Positions 1 to 11,255 of a DNA stretch of 64,000 nucleotides are shown here, in pieces (the stretch's first letter is position 1; every line of letters starts with the position of its first letter). The position numbers and the translations under genes are program-made. The DNA lies in NCBI GenBank assembly GCA_012845835.1, contig JABAKD010000001.1, positions 17,409,251 to 17,473,250 on the forward strand, read 5' to 3'. This DNA comes from Undaria pinnatifida (Eukaryota; Sar; Phaeophyceae; Laminariales; Alariaceae). Under the pieces are notes generated by a model, which did not search any database, was not told where the DNA came from, and worked only from the letters and a program-made list of their open reading frames with translations.

Positions 1-59
1 CTGCTCGTACCGGATGAAAACTCCAATGGGCTAGGTAGATACATAACGAGAATCACGAC

Positions 60-175
60 AAAAAAAAATGGCTTATTATTTTTTTTTCCCGACGGTTTTG
101 GGTTAAGGAGCCCCGTCATTCAGAAAACAAAATAGCCAAAAAAAGGTATACCTCTATCGTAGCATGCGCGGCAAT
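60..175. repeat. Dispersed repeat family R1, fragment
   Basis: This is a copy of a degenerate dispersed repeat whose core reads roughly 'ccgacggttttgggttaaggag', then 'ccccgtcattcagaaaa', then 'ggtatacc' and 'ctatcgtagcacgcg'. The same order of motifs recurs at 1285-1375, 25960-26160, 26395-26600, 53270-53375, 55860-55930 and 59310-59410. No coding capacity is visible. It is probably the debris of an old transposable element. The boundaries are approximate. Confidence 0.6.
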
Positions 176-179
176 ATGA

Positions 180-305
180 CCGCTTTATTGGGGGAGGTCG
201 CCTCACTCGTTCAAGGATTTGAGTGCTATCCCTTCCACAGTAGTAGCGCCAAGCGATTTTTGACCGCCTTATATCGGGATACCGTTTTACTCAGTCCGCC
301 TTAAT
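180..305. repeat. Dispersed repeat family R2, single-monomer copy
   Basis: The segment shares an ordered set of motifs with 37365-37500 ('gggggaggtcgcct', 'agtagtagcg', 'gaccgccttatatcgg') and, inverted, with 47820-47930. It contains one or two copies of an 18-bp monomer (about ccgccttatatcgggata). That monomer is expanded into a long array at 47405-47830. Confidence 0.6.
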
Positions 306-1284
306 GAGGGGCTGCTGGTATAGTGCAGCCTATTATGCTGTGGGCGCGCCGTAACAGTAGTATCACGAAGCGGCGCACATGTCGTGCGACTCCTCGCGTC
401 GAGGTTCGAACACTCCACCTCTAATACCCTACGCCGGCAGCCTTGCATTGCTTCGTGTAGCCGATGGTGTACTCGTTAGGGCTGTAAATGGGCTGTACTT
501 ACCGATATATGAAACATCGGTTTTCGGCGCAGCCGATATCCGATATGCCGACATATCACCGGTATATCGGACGAGGGCATCGAGTTCTGGGCGTTTGGTT
601 TGCGAAATTGAGCCTTTTTAAAAGCGCAAAACCAGTCCATGTAGCACTGGGAAAACATCGATACACATATCGTTCCTATTTTCCGATTCCGATTCCGATT
701 TAATTCGCTCCGAGTGATTAGGGCGAATCGGCTCCAATTCACACCCCTAGTAAATGTCATATCATGCATCGTATCGTGTTTTCTACACTTAAAACCCTCT
801 AAAGCTGCAAAAGAGCTTTCTCGCCGCGTTTCAATGGTGACCTACCTGCGCCGTGCGTGAGTGATTAACGTAGCGTCGTCATGTAGACACTGCTGCTGCT
901 GTTGCTGCTGCTGTCTGGGTTTGGTTGGTGATCATGGAGACCACCGTACGAGGTGCGAGGGACAGGAAACTTGGAAGGTTTAGGTGCTACTAATACTTTA
1001 GATATTCGTTTGGATCAACGTAGGGCAGTCGGGCCAAACTGCTTTGTTTGGGTTCGTGGACAGCAAGCATTAGCAGGTGACAGTCTGTCACTACCACGCG
1101 TTACGGTAATAGCGCACTGGCTCACTGGCTCTATTTTTCCTTCTGAGGGTGGTGGCTTGATACAATACTCCATACCTCGCCCAAAAGACTGATTTTTTAA
1201 AAAAATGAAAATGAAAACCCTTTACGTACGAACCCAATGCCAAGGAATCCAAAAAAATAATATTGCAAAATAAGAATCGAAAAA

Positions 1285-1375
1285 TTCCGACGGCTTTGGG
1301 TGAAGAAGCCCCATTATTCAGAAAAAAACAAAATAGCCAAAAAACGGTATACCTTAATACATCTATCGTAGCACG
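1285..1375. repeat. Dispersed repeat family R1, second copy
   Basis: This fragment repeats the motif order of 60-175: 'ccgacggctttgggt', 'gccccattattcag', an A-rich spacer, then 'ggtatacc' and 'ctatcgtagcacgcg'. The stretch between the two copies (306-1284) shows short palindromic pieces such as 'ccgatatcc...ggtatatcgg' near 525-575 and a (CTG)n run at 890-913. I see no gene in it. Confidence 0.55.
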
Positions 1376-1667
1376 CGCCCAAGAACTGTGGGGTGTTGTG
1401 GTATTGTACAGTCCGTTGGCCTACCGCTAAAAGTCGACGACGTCAATTGCTAAGGTAGTAGTCCGTCAGGGTAGGAAAAAGACAAACCAAATATCTATCC
1501 GTTGTATAAGCCTAATACCGGGGGCACGTCATGAGAAAACTCTCGTCGCTATGTACCGCTGTTCGTGCCTTCGCCTGCAAGAAACATGCCACTCTGGGCG
1601 AAAATACAAGGGCCTTTTGGGATATGAATACTAAAACGGTCCTTGCATTTCCACATGTTAATAGATT

Positions 1668-1835
1668 AGAACATATGCAGGGAAATGAAGTACTGGTAGA
1701 TAAAATGAGAAGGCGTGGGGAAAGGAAAATGGGGAAATGGTTGGCCGAAGGTCACACTACTGCTTTATGGAAGGATATTCGATTTACGCCCGAACGGCAT
1801 CTACGCTACAACGTCGGAGGGCAAAAATATTAACA
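1668..1835 (+). repeat. Solo 3' end of the non-LTR retroelement (5'-truncated copy)
   Basis: The sequence aligns by eye with 15025-15215, the DNA just past the reverse-transcriptase stop codon. Shared blocks are 'ggaaatggttggc', 'actgctttatgg', 'ttcgattta' and 'gaacggcatctacgct', and both end in 'cggagggcaaaaa' followed by AT-rich sequence. A copy with only the 3' end and an A-rich terminus is what target-primed reverse transcription leaves. A reading frame over 1531-1833 is probably incidental. Confidence 0.6.
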
Positions 1836-2164
1836 ATATATTAGATTACGAATTGCGTCAGCGGACGCACCGTATCCCGAAGTTCACGCTCTCGTTGAGC
1901 TAAGGTGCTCTCGAGATGTGTCACCGCCGCCCTTAGTCTTCGTGTCTCTTCGTCGCGGGTCGCCAGGGCATGCTTGGCTTGCCGCAGGTTCATACGAAGG
2001 CTGTCGACTTCGTCGGTGACATCGGCGATATCTCGTCCCTGACACACAAAAAATGATTGGGTGAAAATGACGGCATATTCGGGGTATGAGATTGTGTCGA
2101 TTTTTGCGCGGCGTGCCGTGAAATGAGACTCGAGTACGATTCGTTTTTGTAGGAATTAATTCAG

Positions 2165-3030
2165 TATTTTCACGGGTCAGGTCAACCCGTTCGGGTCGGA
2201 TCGGGTCGGGATGGGGTGGGGTCTGGTCGGGGCCCCTGGCCCGACTCGACAGTATTGTGAAAGCCGCTTGACCCGACCCGATCCGATCCGACCCGGCCCG
2301 TGAGACCTGATTACCTTTTAAGCCCATCCGAGATTTGAACGCCATCCGACCCGACCCGCCAGATTCCGCACGATCGGTGAGACACGAGTCATGTTGTAGG
2401 TCGGGTCACCTTGACTCGCGCAATCTTTTCTACCGACCCGCGGTTCGACCCGCGGATCCGGTCATCGGGTCAGCCCCTCAAAAACACTCAATGAGCATTT
2501 TCTTACCCCACAGTGGTGTGGGGCCTGGCAATCGTATGGGTGTGTGGGGACATCAACATATAGCTTTGGCGGCGTTTTCGATGTTTGAAAATTACACCCA
2601 AGGAGCATCGGCGCCAGAGAGCCCCGTGGGTGTGTCGAATCCATGGGGATCGGATCCGCGGGTCCGACCCATGAGTCGATAACAAGAAAAAAAAAACTCG
2701 CGGGTGAAATTGGATAGACCCGTGACAATGACCTGTATCTCGCGGTCGTGAACCGCCCCGATTCGTGGGAAGTTGAACATCTCCTGGCCTGATCAAACCG
2801 GCCCCGTGAGATAAGTTAAAAACGAAAATCGGAACCGACCCGACCCGTGATATTAGTTTTTTTCAAATCTGAACCGACCCAACGCGCGAGTGTTTGAACA
2901 CCTCTTGACCCCACCCGACCCGACCCGACCCCACCAGACCCGTGAAAATCTTGGAACCATGCTGACCCGATCCAACCCGTGAGGTTTAAAAAGCTCCCGA
3001 CTCGACCCGCGGGTCGAGTCATGACTTGTG
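2165..3030. repeat. Degenerate GGGTC/GACCC-rich repeat region
   Basis: The region is dominated by imperfect GGGTCGG and GACCCG words on both strands, so many short overlapping frames are open without being genes. The motif occurs as direct and inverted blocks ('gacccgacccg', 'gggtcgggtc'). Similar blocks lie at 52780-52940 and 62160-62345. I see no coding exon or terminal repeat. Confidence 0.65.
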
Positions 3031-5100
3031 AAAAACCCTCGAATTAAGTATGCGCTTCACACTGTCGTTACGAAAAAATATTTTTTTAGGGAATGGGTGG
3101 CTATAGATCCAACAACGATAGGGCGGGGGAGAGCTACCATTAGCAACGGGAATACATGAACCGTTGGCGTTTTGACGCGGTTCGGGATAGTCGACATTAT
3201 TTGCCGTGTTGTCTTTCGAAATCGAACCGTCACAACTATACACACGCATGAAGGTCGAGAGGACCTCTCCCACAATGCGTACACCCATAAATCCGAGAGA
3301 GCCGACATACAAAGTGCGCTGCGACGTACAGGTTGATGTGCCGGTCGTTACCGTATTTCGAATCTCGAGAGTGTTTCAGATTTGATGTAGGTTGCGTCGT
3401 AGCCCCGCTTGAGAAGAACAGTCACCAATAATGCGCCCTACCATTCAAATTGTACTCGAAAATAGAGCTCCATGAAAGGAAAGCGAAGTTACCTGATACT
3501 AGAGCAGCACGAACAGTGGCCGGTGTCGAGCAGGCTGATGCCGCCCTCTTCTCGAAAACCAAAAACAAGATTCGCGTTGTACATCTACTACACGTGCACG
3601 AATATGAAAGGTCACATGTCTCTTGCTGCTTCATACCTAGGCAGGGTGCTACGGCAGAGGTACGAGCACTTTTTGGCCACACTATTTTCTCAATGACGGG
3701 GCTCCTAAGCCCACCTTAACCAAAATCGCCCGAATTCCATACATTCATTTTGCTTTCTACATATTACGTTTTGTGTATCATACCTAGGCCATGGGCTTTG
3801 TTTATCGGGGTTCACGTTCAGCTATCTCAAAATCAGTTTTTGGGTGAGGTATGGAGCTCCTTAAGCCAAGAATCTTGCAGGGAAAAAAATGGGCTCATCT
3901 CTACCGTGTCGAATATGACTTATGTCCCGGTACTGGTATGATTATCGTAGTATGGTACAACCGCCTACTTTTTGGCCTTCAGCGAGGGAATATCAGCATA
4001 CGTCGCACTCGCATGACACCAGACTGATGGTTATTACTTTAGTCTATAAACAATTGGAAAACGTCAGCTGGGAGTACGACCGATTGGCTGGTTGAAACTC
4101 AACTTTGCAAGCTGCATCCGGTACATCTACATTTCATTTATGATATCGTATGGTGGTTATGAATTAATTTTTGTATCGATTCCAGATGCAGTACCCCCCT
4201 GTTGCCAAACTTCGAATTTCTTACTTTTATTATTCTTATTGGTATGCACAACTCTCAACAAGACAGTTTGGGCGTGCAAGACCGATTGAATCCGCAACCT
4301 CTCTCACGTTGTCGGAAGACGTGGCTCGGTGATGATCGCGATCGCCCCACTCCGCTGTCCTCCATCGGGGTGGACTCGTGTGCTGGGGGTGCGGTCGCCC
4401 TCGTGCAATCGGGTTCCATACGCATGTTGGTCCGTTCATGAAGAAAGTCGCAGTCTTGTGACCACACAGAGCTTGTGTCTCGCTATGATTGGGTAAAAAA
4501 GTCGACACGGATGCTGGGTGTGCTGGACGTCGATGAGTGGAAAACTTCAGAACGACACGAGGCGCAGCATTTGTCGAGACTCGGCTGATGGAGAGAGAGC
4601 TAGCTTACAACAATTTCAGCATATATATAACTGCATGAGTTTCTCGCACTTGGGTCAGAAGAGGAAACGGTATACTCTGCATAGACCAGAGGCCAAGCGT
4701 GGACAGCAGTAGTGTAGCAACAGCAGCATGATATCATACGAACGTCCAAAAGATATTCACGTTTTGTCGTTGGCTCGCTGGATTTAAAAATACGATCCTT
4801 GGATCCAGGAACATGCATGCGAAAATTGAAAAATGAAACCGTCGGCTGTGTCCCCTGTCCCCTGTATTTAATTGAAAACAACAACGCCACAATAAAGTAC
4901 ACAACCGAGAGCGTCCACCCTCCGTCCGCCGCAGGGCTCTCTTTGGCGTGCTTGAATACACCAAAGAAAGGCTTGCGCTCCGAGCGTGCCAGCAAGAGGG
5001 GAGTGATTAGATCCCGTACTACTCTACCTACAGTTCTACCGGGGCAGCTAGCCGCACTCTGCGCGAGCTCTGGAGCGCCTGACTGTCTGTCCGTCGGAGT
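3031..5100. other. Gene-poor stretch upstream of the candidate first exon
   Basis: No supported exon was found. The stretch contains a fragment of family R1 around 3780-3920 (with 'cctaggccatg', 'aatcagtttttgggtgaggt' and 'gagctcctta') and a copy of the short R3 element at 4057-4118. Open frames here are short, overlap on both strands and lack good splice signals. Confidence 0.5.
4057..4118 (+). repeat. Short dispersed element R3
   Basis: This is a roughly 60-bp motif with 'acgtcagctg', 'gag', 'tcga', 'actc' and 'tttgcaagctgc' in fixed order. Other copies lie near 11610-11668, 22440-22510, 23043-23110, 23506-23590 (inverted), 25125-25190, 31456-31520, 39045-39112 and 46490-46570 (inverted). 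The termini CAGCT and AGCTG are weak inverted repeats, which suggests a tiny non-autonomous element. There is no coding content. Confidence 0.6.
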
Positions 5101-5232
5101 GATCTGATCGATACCTGTTTCTTCATTTTGGAGAACCTGGAACATTGCTGTGCGGAGCGAGCACTGTTTGATTGCCTGGCCAGGCGGTGTAGCGTGCAGA
5201 TGCTCCTGCGCCCGAACACAGCAGCAGCAAAG

Positions 5233-5310
5233 ATGGCTGCGTTGCGAGGAGCAGCGCGTGGGATTCTACCGCTTGGACTTCTAGCGCTTTCGTTCGTCCA
5301 TCAGGCTGAG
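5233..5310 (+). CDS. Candidate first coding exon with signal peptide (possibly exon 1 of the PAPS transporter gene)
   Basis: An ATG at 5233 in a good eukaryotic context (A at -3, GCT second codon) opens 26 codons. They have the form of a signal peptide: a basic start, then ILPLGLLALSFV, then HQAE. A canonical GTGAGT donor follows at phase 0. The PAPS-transporter exon starting at 17578 also begins at phase 0 and opens with SVALPASS. Animal PAPST1 proteins have a similar N-terminal hydrophobic segment before their first transporter helix. Joining the two would need a 12.3-kb intron holding an antisense gene and a dead retroelement. The alternative is that this exon belongs to another, unrecognised gene. 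The exon itself is fairly convincing; the assignment is inference. Confidence 0.5.
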
Positions 5311-6815
5311 GTGAGTCCAGCACTGCACGTCTTCGAGGTTCCTCTGGGTTGTGTCGTACCCGTGCTCGTGATGCGGCTGTATCTCGAAATCACGAACGCA
5401 AAGCACGCTGATGCGGCTGCCGCTGTTCGTGGCTCGTAGATCAAGCGATGTACGCGTGCACAGCAGGTATGCCATAGGCGTGGGGGGTAGGCACAGCATT
5501 GGCTTGTCTAGCGAAGACATGTCCTGACAAGGATGAAGACAAACGTATGCACTGCGTGAGAAGGAGAATACGACGCACGCAATGCCAGGACCAAAACGTG
5601 AAGACGGATCGTAGTACCGCTGTTCTACCAGGTATGTAGAACGTGAGAACAACGTACACAGCGGCAGCGTTGGTTGTCACCTTTTACAGTATTTTCTCTT
5701 CTCGAGTATAATCCCCAGGTACACTAATTCCCAAGGTACTGCTGTACTTGTCATCAAAACGCGGGTGGATTGGTTCAGTCCTTGATCTACAGCAACAGCA
5801 GTGCCTGGTAGTTCTGTATTCTGTGCTCTGCCGCGGAGAACGCCTCGAGCCTTCCAGATCCCTGCGAGATGCCCTCTGATGGCGTGTGACAGCTGCCCTC
5901 TCTGACTGCGTGGGGCGCCCCCCGAGCTTGGCAGCACAGCAGCAGCGCAGGCATGCTTCTGCTGACCGATGATACCTCCTGCGATCTACGATGAGAAACT
6001 CGCGTGATTTGAACAGCAGCAAAAACTTCCTCTTTTTCTTGCTTCATCCTACGTAGATATTAATATTGCGGTCTTCCGCCATTTCCGTAGCACGTACCTC
6101 TGGTACCTGGTATCTGGTATGTACACTAATTAATATTAGTACTTCGAAGTATATACTCGTACTAATTCCAAGTTGTGGTCCCCTCAAAATGGGTGTACGA
6201 GTAGTACAAGGCCGCTGGACTTGCGGCTGAGATATCATTCTGGTATACGAGTATATACAAGGGCTTCGCTCGCGGGCGGCTGGGCGCCGCCCGCTACGCT
6301 TGCGGAAGGAGGAATGGACATTCAGTAGGAAGGCGGAAAAGAAGCACAAATGGCGCAACTGGCGACTTGAAAATGCCAAGAGGTCAATATATAGTTCAAC
6401 GGTACAGGATAGAGACGATTATGATTATGAGTTTGTTATTATTATCCATTCGCCCAGTCCATGATGGACACGTCGGAGGACTTGCTTGGCATATCCTTCC
6501 ACCTCTCAGGTAGCACCTGTAAACTCATTAATAGCTCTCTCTAAGTCGATCATCAATAATAAATTATCGCAATGCATAAACACCAGGCACGCGCTTGTCG
6601 AGGATAGAGACAGGAAAACTACAACTTAAGATGTAAAGGAGCGCAGTGCCAAAAAAAACATGCTGGAAGCAGAAACTTGAACGCACACACCGCAAACATG
6701 TGAAGTACATTTATTCCTGAAAGACGAAGAGCACGCATTTAAATTTAGGCATAGTTCTTAAAATACGATGCTGGTATAATGAACCACAACTCAACGTTCT
6801 ATAAAGAACGTGCTG
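5311..6815. other. No gene seen
   Basis: I found no phase-consistent exon on either strand. The DNA has scattered palindromic TATA-like and 'gtaccaggtac'-type words and no long tandem repeat. It would be intronic if the 5233 exon belongs to the downstream transporter gene. Confidence 0.4.
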
Positions 6816-9150
6816 TCAACATTGCTTCCGAAGGAGCATGCAGGCTTGCTTGGACTCTTCCTCCTCAGCGGAGGTACCCAGCACCTTGCACTCTTGTTTT
6901 TTGTCGATGATCTTGTGGATCTGTCCACAAACGTTGAAGCATGGCGGGAGGACGTCGATAAGTATGTGTAAAAAAGTATTCGTACTTCTCTCCAGCAGAC
7001 GTCTTAACCATCCGAATTATTGGAGCTCCTTTCGTTGTTAGTAATTGTTGTGGTATTGTTGTACTTGCTCTTGGTACTCGGAAAAAGAGCCGCACTTCAT
7101 AGACTATATCCGCACGCCATCCCCTAGTCTTGAGCAAGAGACATGGATGTTTCGACTCGTGACACATAGGACGCAAGATAAGAGTAGAACGTACCTCGAT
7201 GTCGAACGCCCTCGTGGCACCGTGGGAATGGAATGCGGGATGTATATCGAGCAAGTGGTCGCCTGCCTTCTTCAGGAGGTCACCGACCTTGATGTCGCCG
7301 GTGAACTTCGTGTTTATGTCCTCGCCGACTTGGCGGCCCTCGGCGGCTGCTTCGCAGGGCTTCTGCAAACGACAACAACGGATGGGAATACCTTGCGTTC
7401 AGTGAATGTTCAAAATAGTAAGGCCACGTAGCTGTCGTCGATTTCTAAAGTTTGAAAGGAAGTCGTACAATTTAACACTGCTGTTGTAATGAAGGCGGTC
7501 GTTTATGGGCAAAGCCCTGCCTGGTACCACAACGTTGCTAACACCTATGAAACCACCACTGGGACAGGAACGAACGGGATTCACAGTCGCAACTGGTAAG
7601 CGTAAGCCCCGGTATACTGCTATATAAGGCCTACCGGCGGAATACCGACAACGAAGGGTAAGAGACAGTACCTGCTGTATATATTGTTCGGTACTACTCT
7701 AATACTGCTGCTATCAACACTATTACGACCGACGTGTACAGCGATTCCTGAAGAGGTTGCGCACCCTACTTGTACTCGTTAATACAAAGAGTTCATGTGG
7801 TTGTATGAAAAATGAGTAACAGTAGTAGTACACCGCGTCACTACATGAACAACTCGCTAACCCCAATCACGGGACTGCTCTCCAGCATCACCCAGGTTAA
7901 CTTCAGCTTCTGTTTACTGCTATATATCAACCTCCAGTGTGTACTGCGACTGGTGCTGAGGTATCATGCTGCTGTGTTATTCATCACTGCATGGACCATT
8001 TTTACAACCCTGGCTGACCCCCGTGATGAGACTTGCCCGTTTTCATTGCGTCTTACATGTATAGATACCACGTAGTCGTAGTCTTACATCCAAAACGTTG
8101 TTTATATCACAGCACAAAGCGTCACTGCATGGACCACTTGTCCAACCCCCGCTTACTCCGATGACGGGACTGCCCCGTACTCGTAGTCGTACATACATGA
8201 AGTGTGTTTGGCTGTACGTATGAAAAAGAAATCGCATCACACAGCGTCACTGCATAGGTCTACTCGTAGACCTGAGTACTTGTACAATTCCCGCTTATAC
8301 CTCGATGACATGACTGCCCCGTACACGTACTCGTGCATGCAAAAGTGTGTTTGTATGCATGAAAAAGAAATCACAGCACACAACTGCGTAGACAACTAGT
8401 ACAACATGCTTACCCCGACGACGGGACTGCCCTCCGTGACCACCAAGGCGAACTTGAGTTTGTTCAGGCTACGCGTCCCCAAGCACAGCTTCCACACCGT
8501 GTGGTAGTTCGACCACGCTGGTGTAGCACACACATGCTACAGCAGACGTTGCAGACAGGCACACAAGGTCAAACAATGTAAATTTCAATGTGCATCATTA
8601 TTGGAAACAGGATTCGCTTGAGTTCACCAACACCCAAAACCACATACTGGTAGTCTACTGCGCACAACTTGCAGCACACAACTCTCAACATCATCAGTAG
8701 TATAGTAGCTGACAGCAAACATCAAATTCCAACAACACGAAGAAATGAAACTCACGTTTCGTCAAGCTCTCAGCTCCTTCGTTAGGGACGCCGATCGAAG
8801 GTGAATCACAGGTGTCCGCGTCACACCAGTCACCCACACGAGGGTTGTCGCCGCTTCCCCAGTGCTTCTTGTTAAGGTTACATGAAAAGCTTGGCACGTG
8901 GAAGGCTCGTCACTCCTGCAGGTGTCGCAGACAGCGTCCTGGGAACTCCTGTTTTTCCTATTTCGTGCGATGAGGAAGCCGTCACAACCCAAACAACCCT
9001 TGCTCGGGCACGGCCAGTCAGGATTGCCAGAAGAAGCTGAGTCCCGTTCTGGCCCGACCAGCTTCCACACGCCTGATCCTGAACCTCCACCACCCCCACT
9101 GCTGTTGGCGGAGCCTCCTCCCGCACTAGCCTTGGTCCGCTTCGCAAATT
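6816..9150 (-). CDS. Unrecognised cysteine-rich protein gene, at least four exons, 5' end not resolved
   Basis: Exons read on the - strand are: about 9150-8935 (Gly/Ser-rich linker, then a Cys cluster around DWPCPSKGCLGCDGF), about 8894-8756 (GDWCDADTC, ending in phase 1), 8517-8414 (starts with 2 nt; contains YHTVWKLCLGTRSLNKLKF), 7362-7195 (56 codons, phase 0 at both ends) and 6920-6816 (phase 0, ends KQC then TGA). The phases of the last four exons are mutually consistent and every junction has GT-AG signals. The product is small, with many Cys, Trp and charged residues and no obvious membrane helix. I do not recognise the family. The join between the first two exons is uncertain and no start codon was identified. 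If the exon at 5233 belongs to the transporter, this gene lies antisense inside that gene's first intron. Confidence 0.55.
7836..8430 (-). repeat. Degenerate ~135-bp tandem repeat built on the 3' end of the Cys-rich gene's exon
   Basis: Five units start near 7836, 7983, 8119, 8248 and 8385. Each carries 'cactgcatgga' or 'cactacatgaa' followed about 20-40 bp later by a variant of 'taccccgacgacgggactgcc'. In the last unit this second block is the real donor site and the end of exon 8517-8414. In the other four it is a decayed copy. The 7857 copy can be followed about 30 bp into exon sequence. The intron therefore contains repeated echoes of its own 5' splice junction. Confidence 0.7.
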
Positions 9151-9364
9151 TCAACTTCAAATTGTTATTGCCGATCCGGCAAATTTCAAATTCAAATTGT
9201 TTGCAGCCGTCAACGGCAATTCCCTCCCAACAGCCAGCAATTGGCCAACTTCAAATGTAAAAGTACAAAAAAGAAGTTGCTGAAAAAGCAAAATAAAAAT
9301 ATCAGAGCAAGCAGTAAAGATGAGAGAATGACAGCTAAGTAAGAATGAGACTAGGGAAAGCAAG

Positions 9365-9490
9365 GAAGGCAAGGAACTTCGGGACGGTTCTTTTCCCCAG
9401 CAACTAATTTTCTTTTCGGCAATTACGGGCTGAGAAGGGCTGAGAGGGGGGAGGATATGCCGAGCGAGACGTCCGACGGGGGCGAGGTCT
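9365..9490. repeat. Dispersed repeat, paired with 63905-63995
   Basis: Shared blocks are 'cggcaatta', 'gggctgagaagggctgagagg' (variant in the second copy), 'gaatatgccgag' and 'cgac', in the same order and orientation. The element is about 100-120 bp, with no coding potential and unknown class. Confidence 0.6.
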
Positions 9491-9589
9491 AGGTATATAG
9501 TTGTATATTTTTGCTTTTCTTATATTCTTATTCCATTTTATTTTCCCTTGCGAAACAGCCTGGTGTCCTGTCCTGCATACGCTTTGCAT

Positions 9590-9740
9590 TTGCGCTCATT
9601 GCAGTTGGCATTGCATGGCCAAATCACCACAGGCTGTATTTGCAATGTGTACGATTCTCTTGCCTTGTATAGGTTGTGACCACAGAGCTCGCCTAGGCAT
9701 CGGCACGAACACTGGTTGTGATGGATGTTGATAGGTGGTA
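9590..9740. repeat. Dispersed repeat, paired with 15865-16025
   Basis: The two copies lie about 6.3 kb apart on either side of the dead retroelement. They share 'gctcattg.agttggcat', 'catggccaaatcacc', 'gctgtatttgcaatgtgtacg' and 'gttgtgacca.agag', ending with 'ggatgt.ga..ggtgg'. Orientation is direct. Open frames in the copies are not conserved, so this reads as a repeat rather than an exon. Confidence 0.6.
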
Positions 9741-10144
9741 AGATCAGTTTTAGAACACCCACTGGATTCCTGGTAGCACACAACAGCAGTATGACACCTC
9801 GAGTATCCACCCTCCAATATACGCGAAGCTGCTGTCCGAGCGTGACACTCTGATGAAGGGCTGTGATGAGCAGTGTACGCCAAAAAAGGATATATATATA
9901 TATATTATACGAGAGCACATAATGTTGGTTCCTCATTGTTTTTTTCACACACATCTACTTTCCAGCTTCTGGACAAGCCGTGGTCACAGGTGTCGTCCCT
10001 TCTCCCCTCCGGTTCTTGCCTTCAATTTTTATTGCGCATAGGGTTCAGCAATCCCACTGCTCGTCGATTTTTCATTGAGTGTTGCTAACTCACGCTCTCG
10101 CGCTTTCCGCGAGCCAATTTGTGCACAAGAAAAAGTCCCCACGA

Positions 10145-10235
10145 AATTATACGAGTGTGCACTCGGGGGGATTCGAACTCACGAAACTGACCTATACCAG
10201 GCTCGAGGATAACCTGATACGCCACCGGGGCGACC
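10145..10235 (-). repeat. tRNA-like remnant (possible SINE head) with A- and B-box
   Basis: On the - strand the segment contains 'ggtggcgtatcaggttatcc', close to a pol III A box. About 45 nt later it has 'gagttcgaatccc', a near-perfect B box and T-loop. The bases flanking the T arm do not pair into an acceptor stem and the T stem is poor. A functional tRNA is therefore unlikely; a tRNA-derived SINE or pseudo-tRNA fits better. Confidence 0.35.
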
Positions 10236-11079
10236 GGCTCTTCATTACTCATTACTGGTGCCTCGCCAGGCGAAAACACCCGCATTGCAACGGGAGCCCG
10301 CACTATCCCGGGTTGATGCGGTACTCTATATCATAGGAAAATGTCATGAGAGCTTTTCACCGCACTAACCTGCCCCCCCCCGCACTAGGGTAACGCGCTA
10401 TTAATACCTGGTATTTCTTCCGCGGTATAATTCCACGCCTGTACTTGTATCAGAATCGAAGTGCTTCCCTCCTGCCTTCGTTTCTTCCTTCGCTCCTCGC
10501 GTGTTTCCTTGCTTCGCCGCTGCGTTCCTGTACCGTATACCTCGGAAGAAATCGCACCCCGCTGATGACATTAATGTTTTGAACTGTAATGATAGCATCA
10601 CCGGGTGTTCTGTTATGGGGTGTGTGTGCTATCTAACGCATCCTCGGGAATAAGCAACATGCACGGGAGCTCGCCGCGGCTAGGCGGTGTGCTACCGAGG
10701 GGGCGTGCAAATGGGGTTGTGCTGTATGCGGGGGGTGTGCTTTCTCTTCTGTGTTGCTATACGGTAGCAATACGGATTACATGTGATAAGAAACCGGGGT
10801 ATTGATATGGTAGACCATATTTCTTGTTTGAAAAAGGTGAGCTCTACACTAATATCTTCAGTGTATCGTGGAATTTCTTATTTTCCCGTAATTTTTATTG
10901 AGGCTTAAGTTCTCGTGGAAGTCTCTGTTTCTTATTGGACGGGCGGTAGTGTGCAGGTGGTGTGAAGGTACACAGGCGTCTTGTCTGTGCTGTCGAGCGC
11001 TGGCATGGCCTCTAGGACGAGTTTGGTATTTCACATCCCCTCAGCCCCCCACCATCCACGACGTCATCCTCAAGTATTC

Positions 11080-11255
11080 CTTTTATAGTGGCGGTTGCCG
11101 CTATAGTGCCGGAAATACCGGCACTAAGCGAAAACGGCACTATTCCGCACATTCACTGCCACTGCTCGTTGTTTGCATCTGTGCCTAAGGATTTATCAGG
11201 CACTATAGCGGGCAACCCGCACTACTCAACCGGCATTATAGAGGGACCACTACTG
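11080..11255. repeat. Palindrome-rich dispersed repeat with GTGCCGG/CCGGCAC words
   Basis: The segment contains the hairpin 'tagtgccggaaataccggca' and repeated CACTATA and GTGCCGG words in both orientations. Similar clusters occur at 48405-48470, 48835-48940 and 50425-50645. It looks like a family of small inverted-repeat elements. Boundaries are unclear. Confidence 0.5.

Noticed and set aside
311-430. A tRNA gene (A-box-like 'ggtatagtgcag' and 'gaggttcgaacactcc')
   Set aside because: The two boxes are about 90 nt apart and I could not form acceptor, D and T stems; it is left as a possible coincidence.
1531-1833. A 100-codon frame as a small gene
   Set aside because: More than half overlaps the truncated 3' end of the retroelement, whose other copy has no matching frame.
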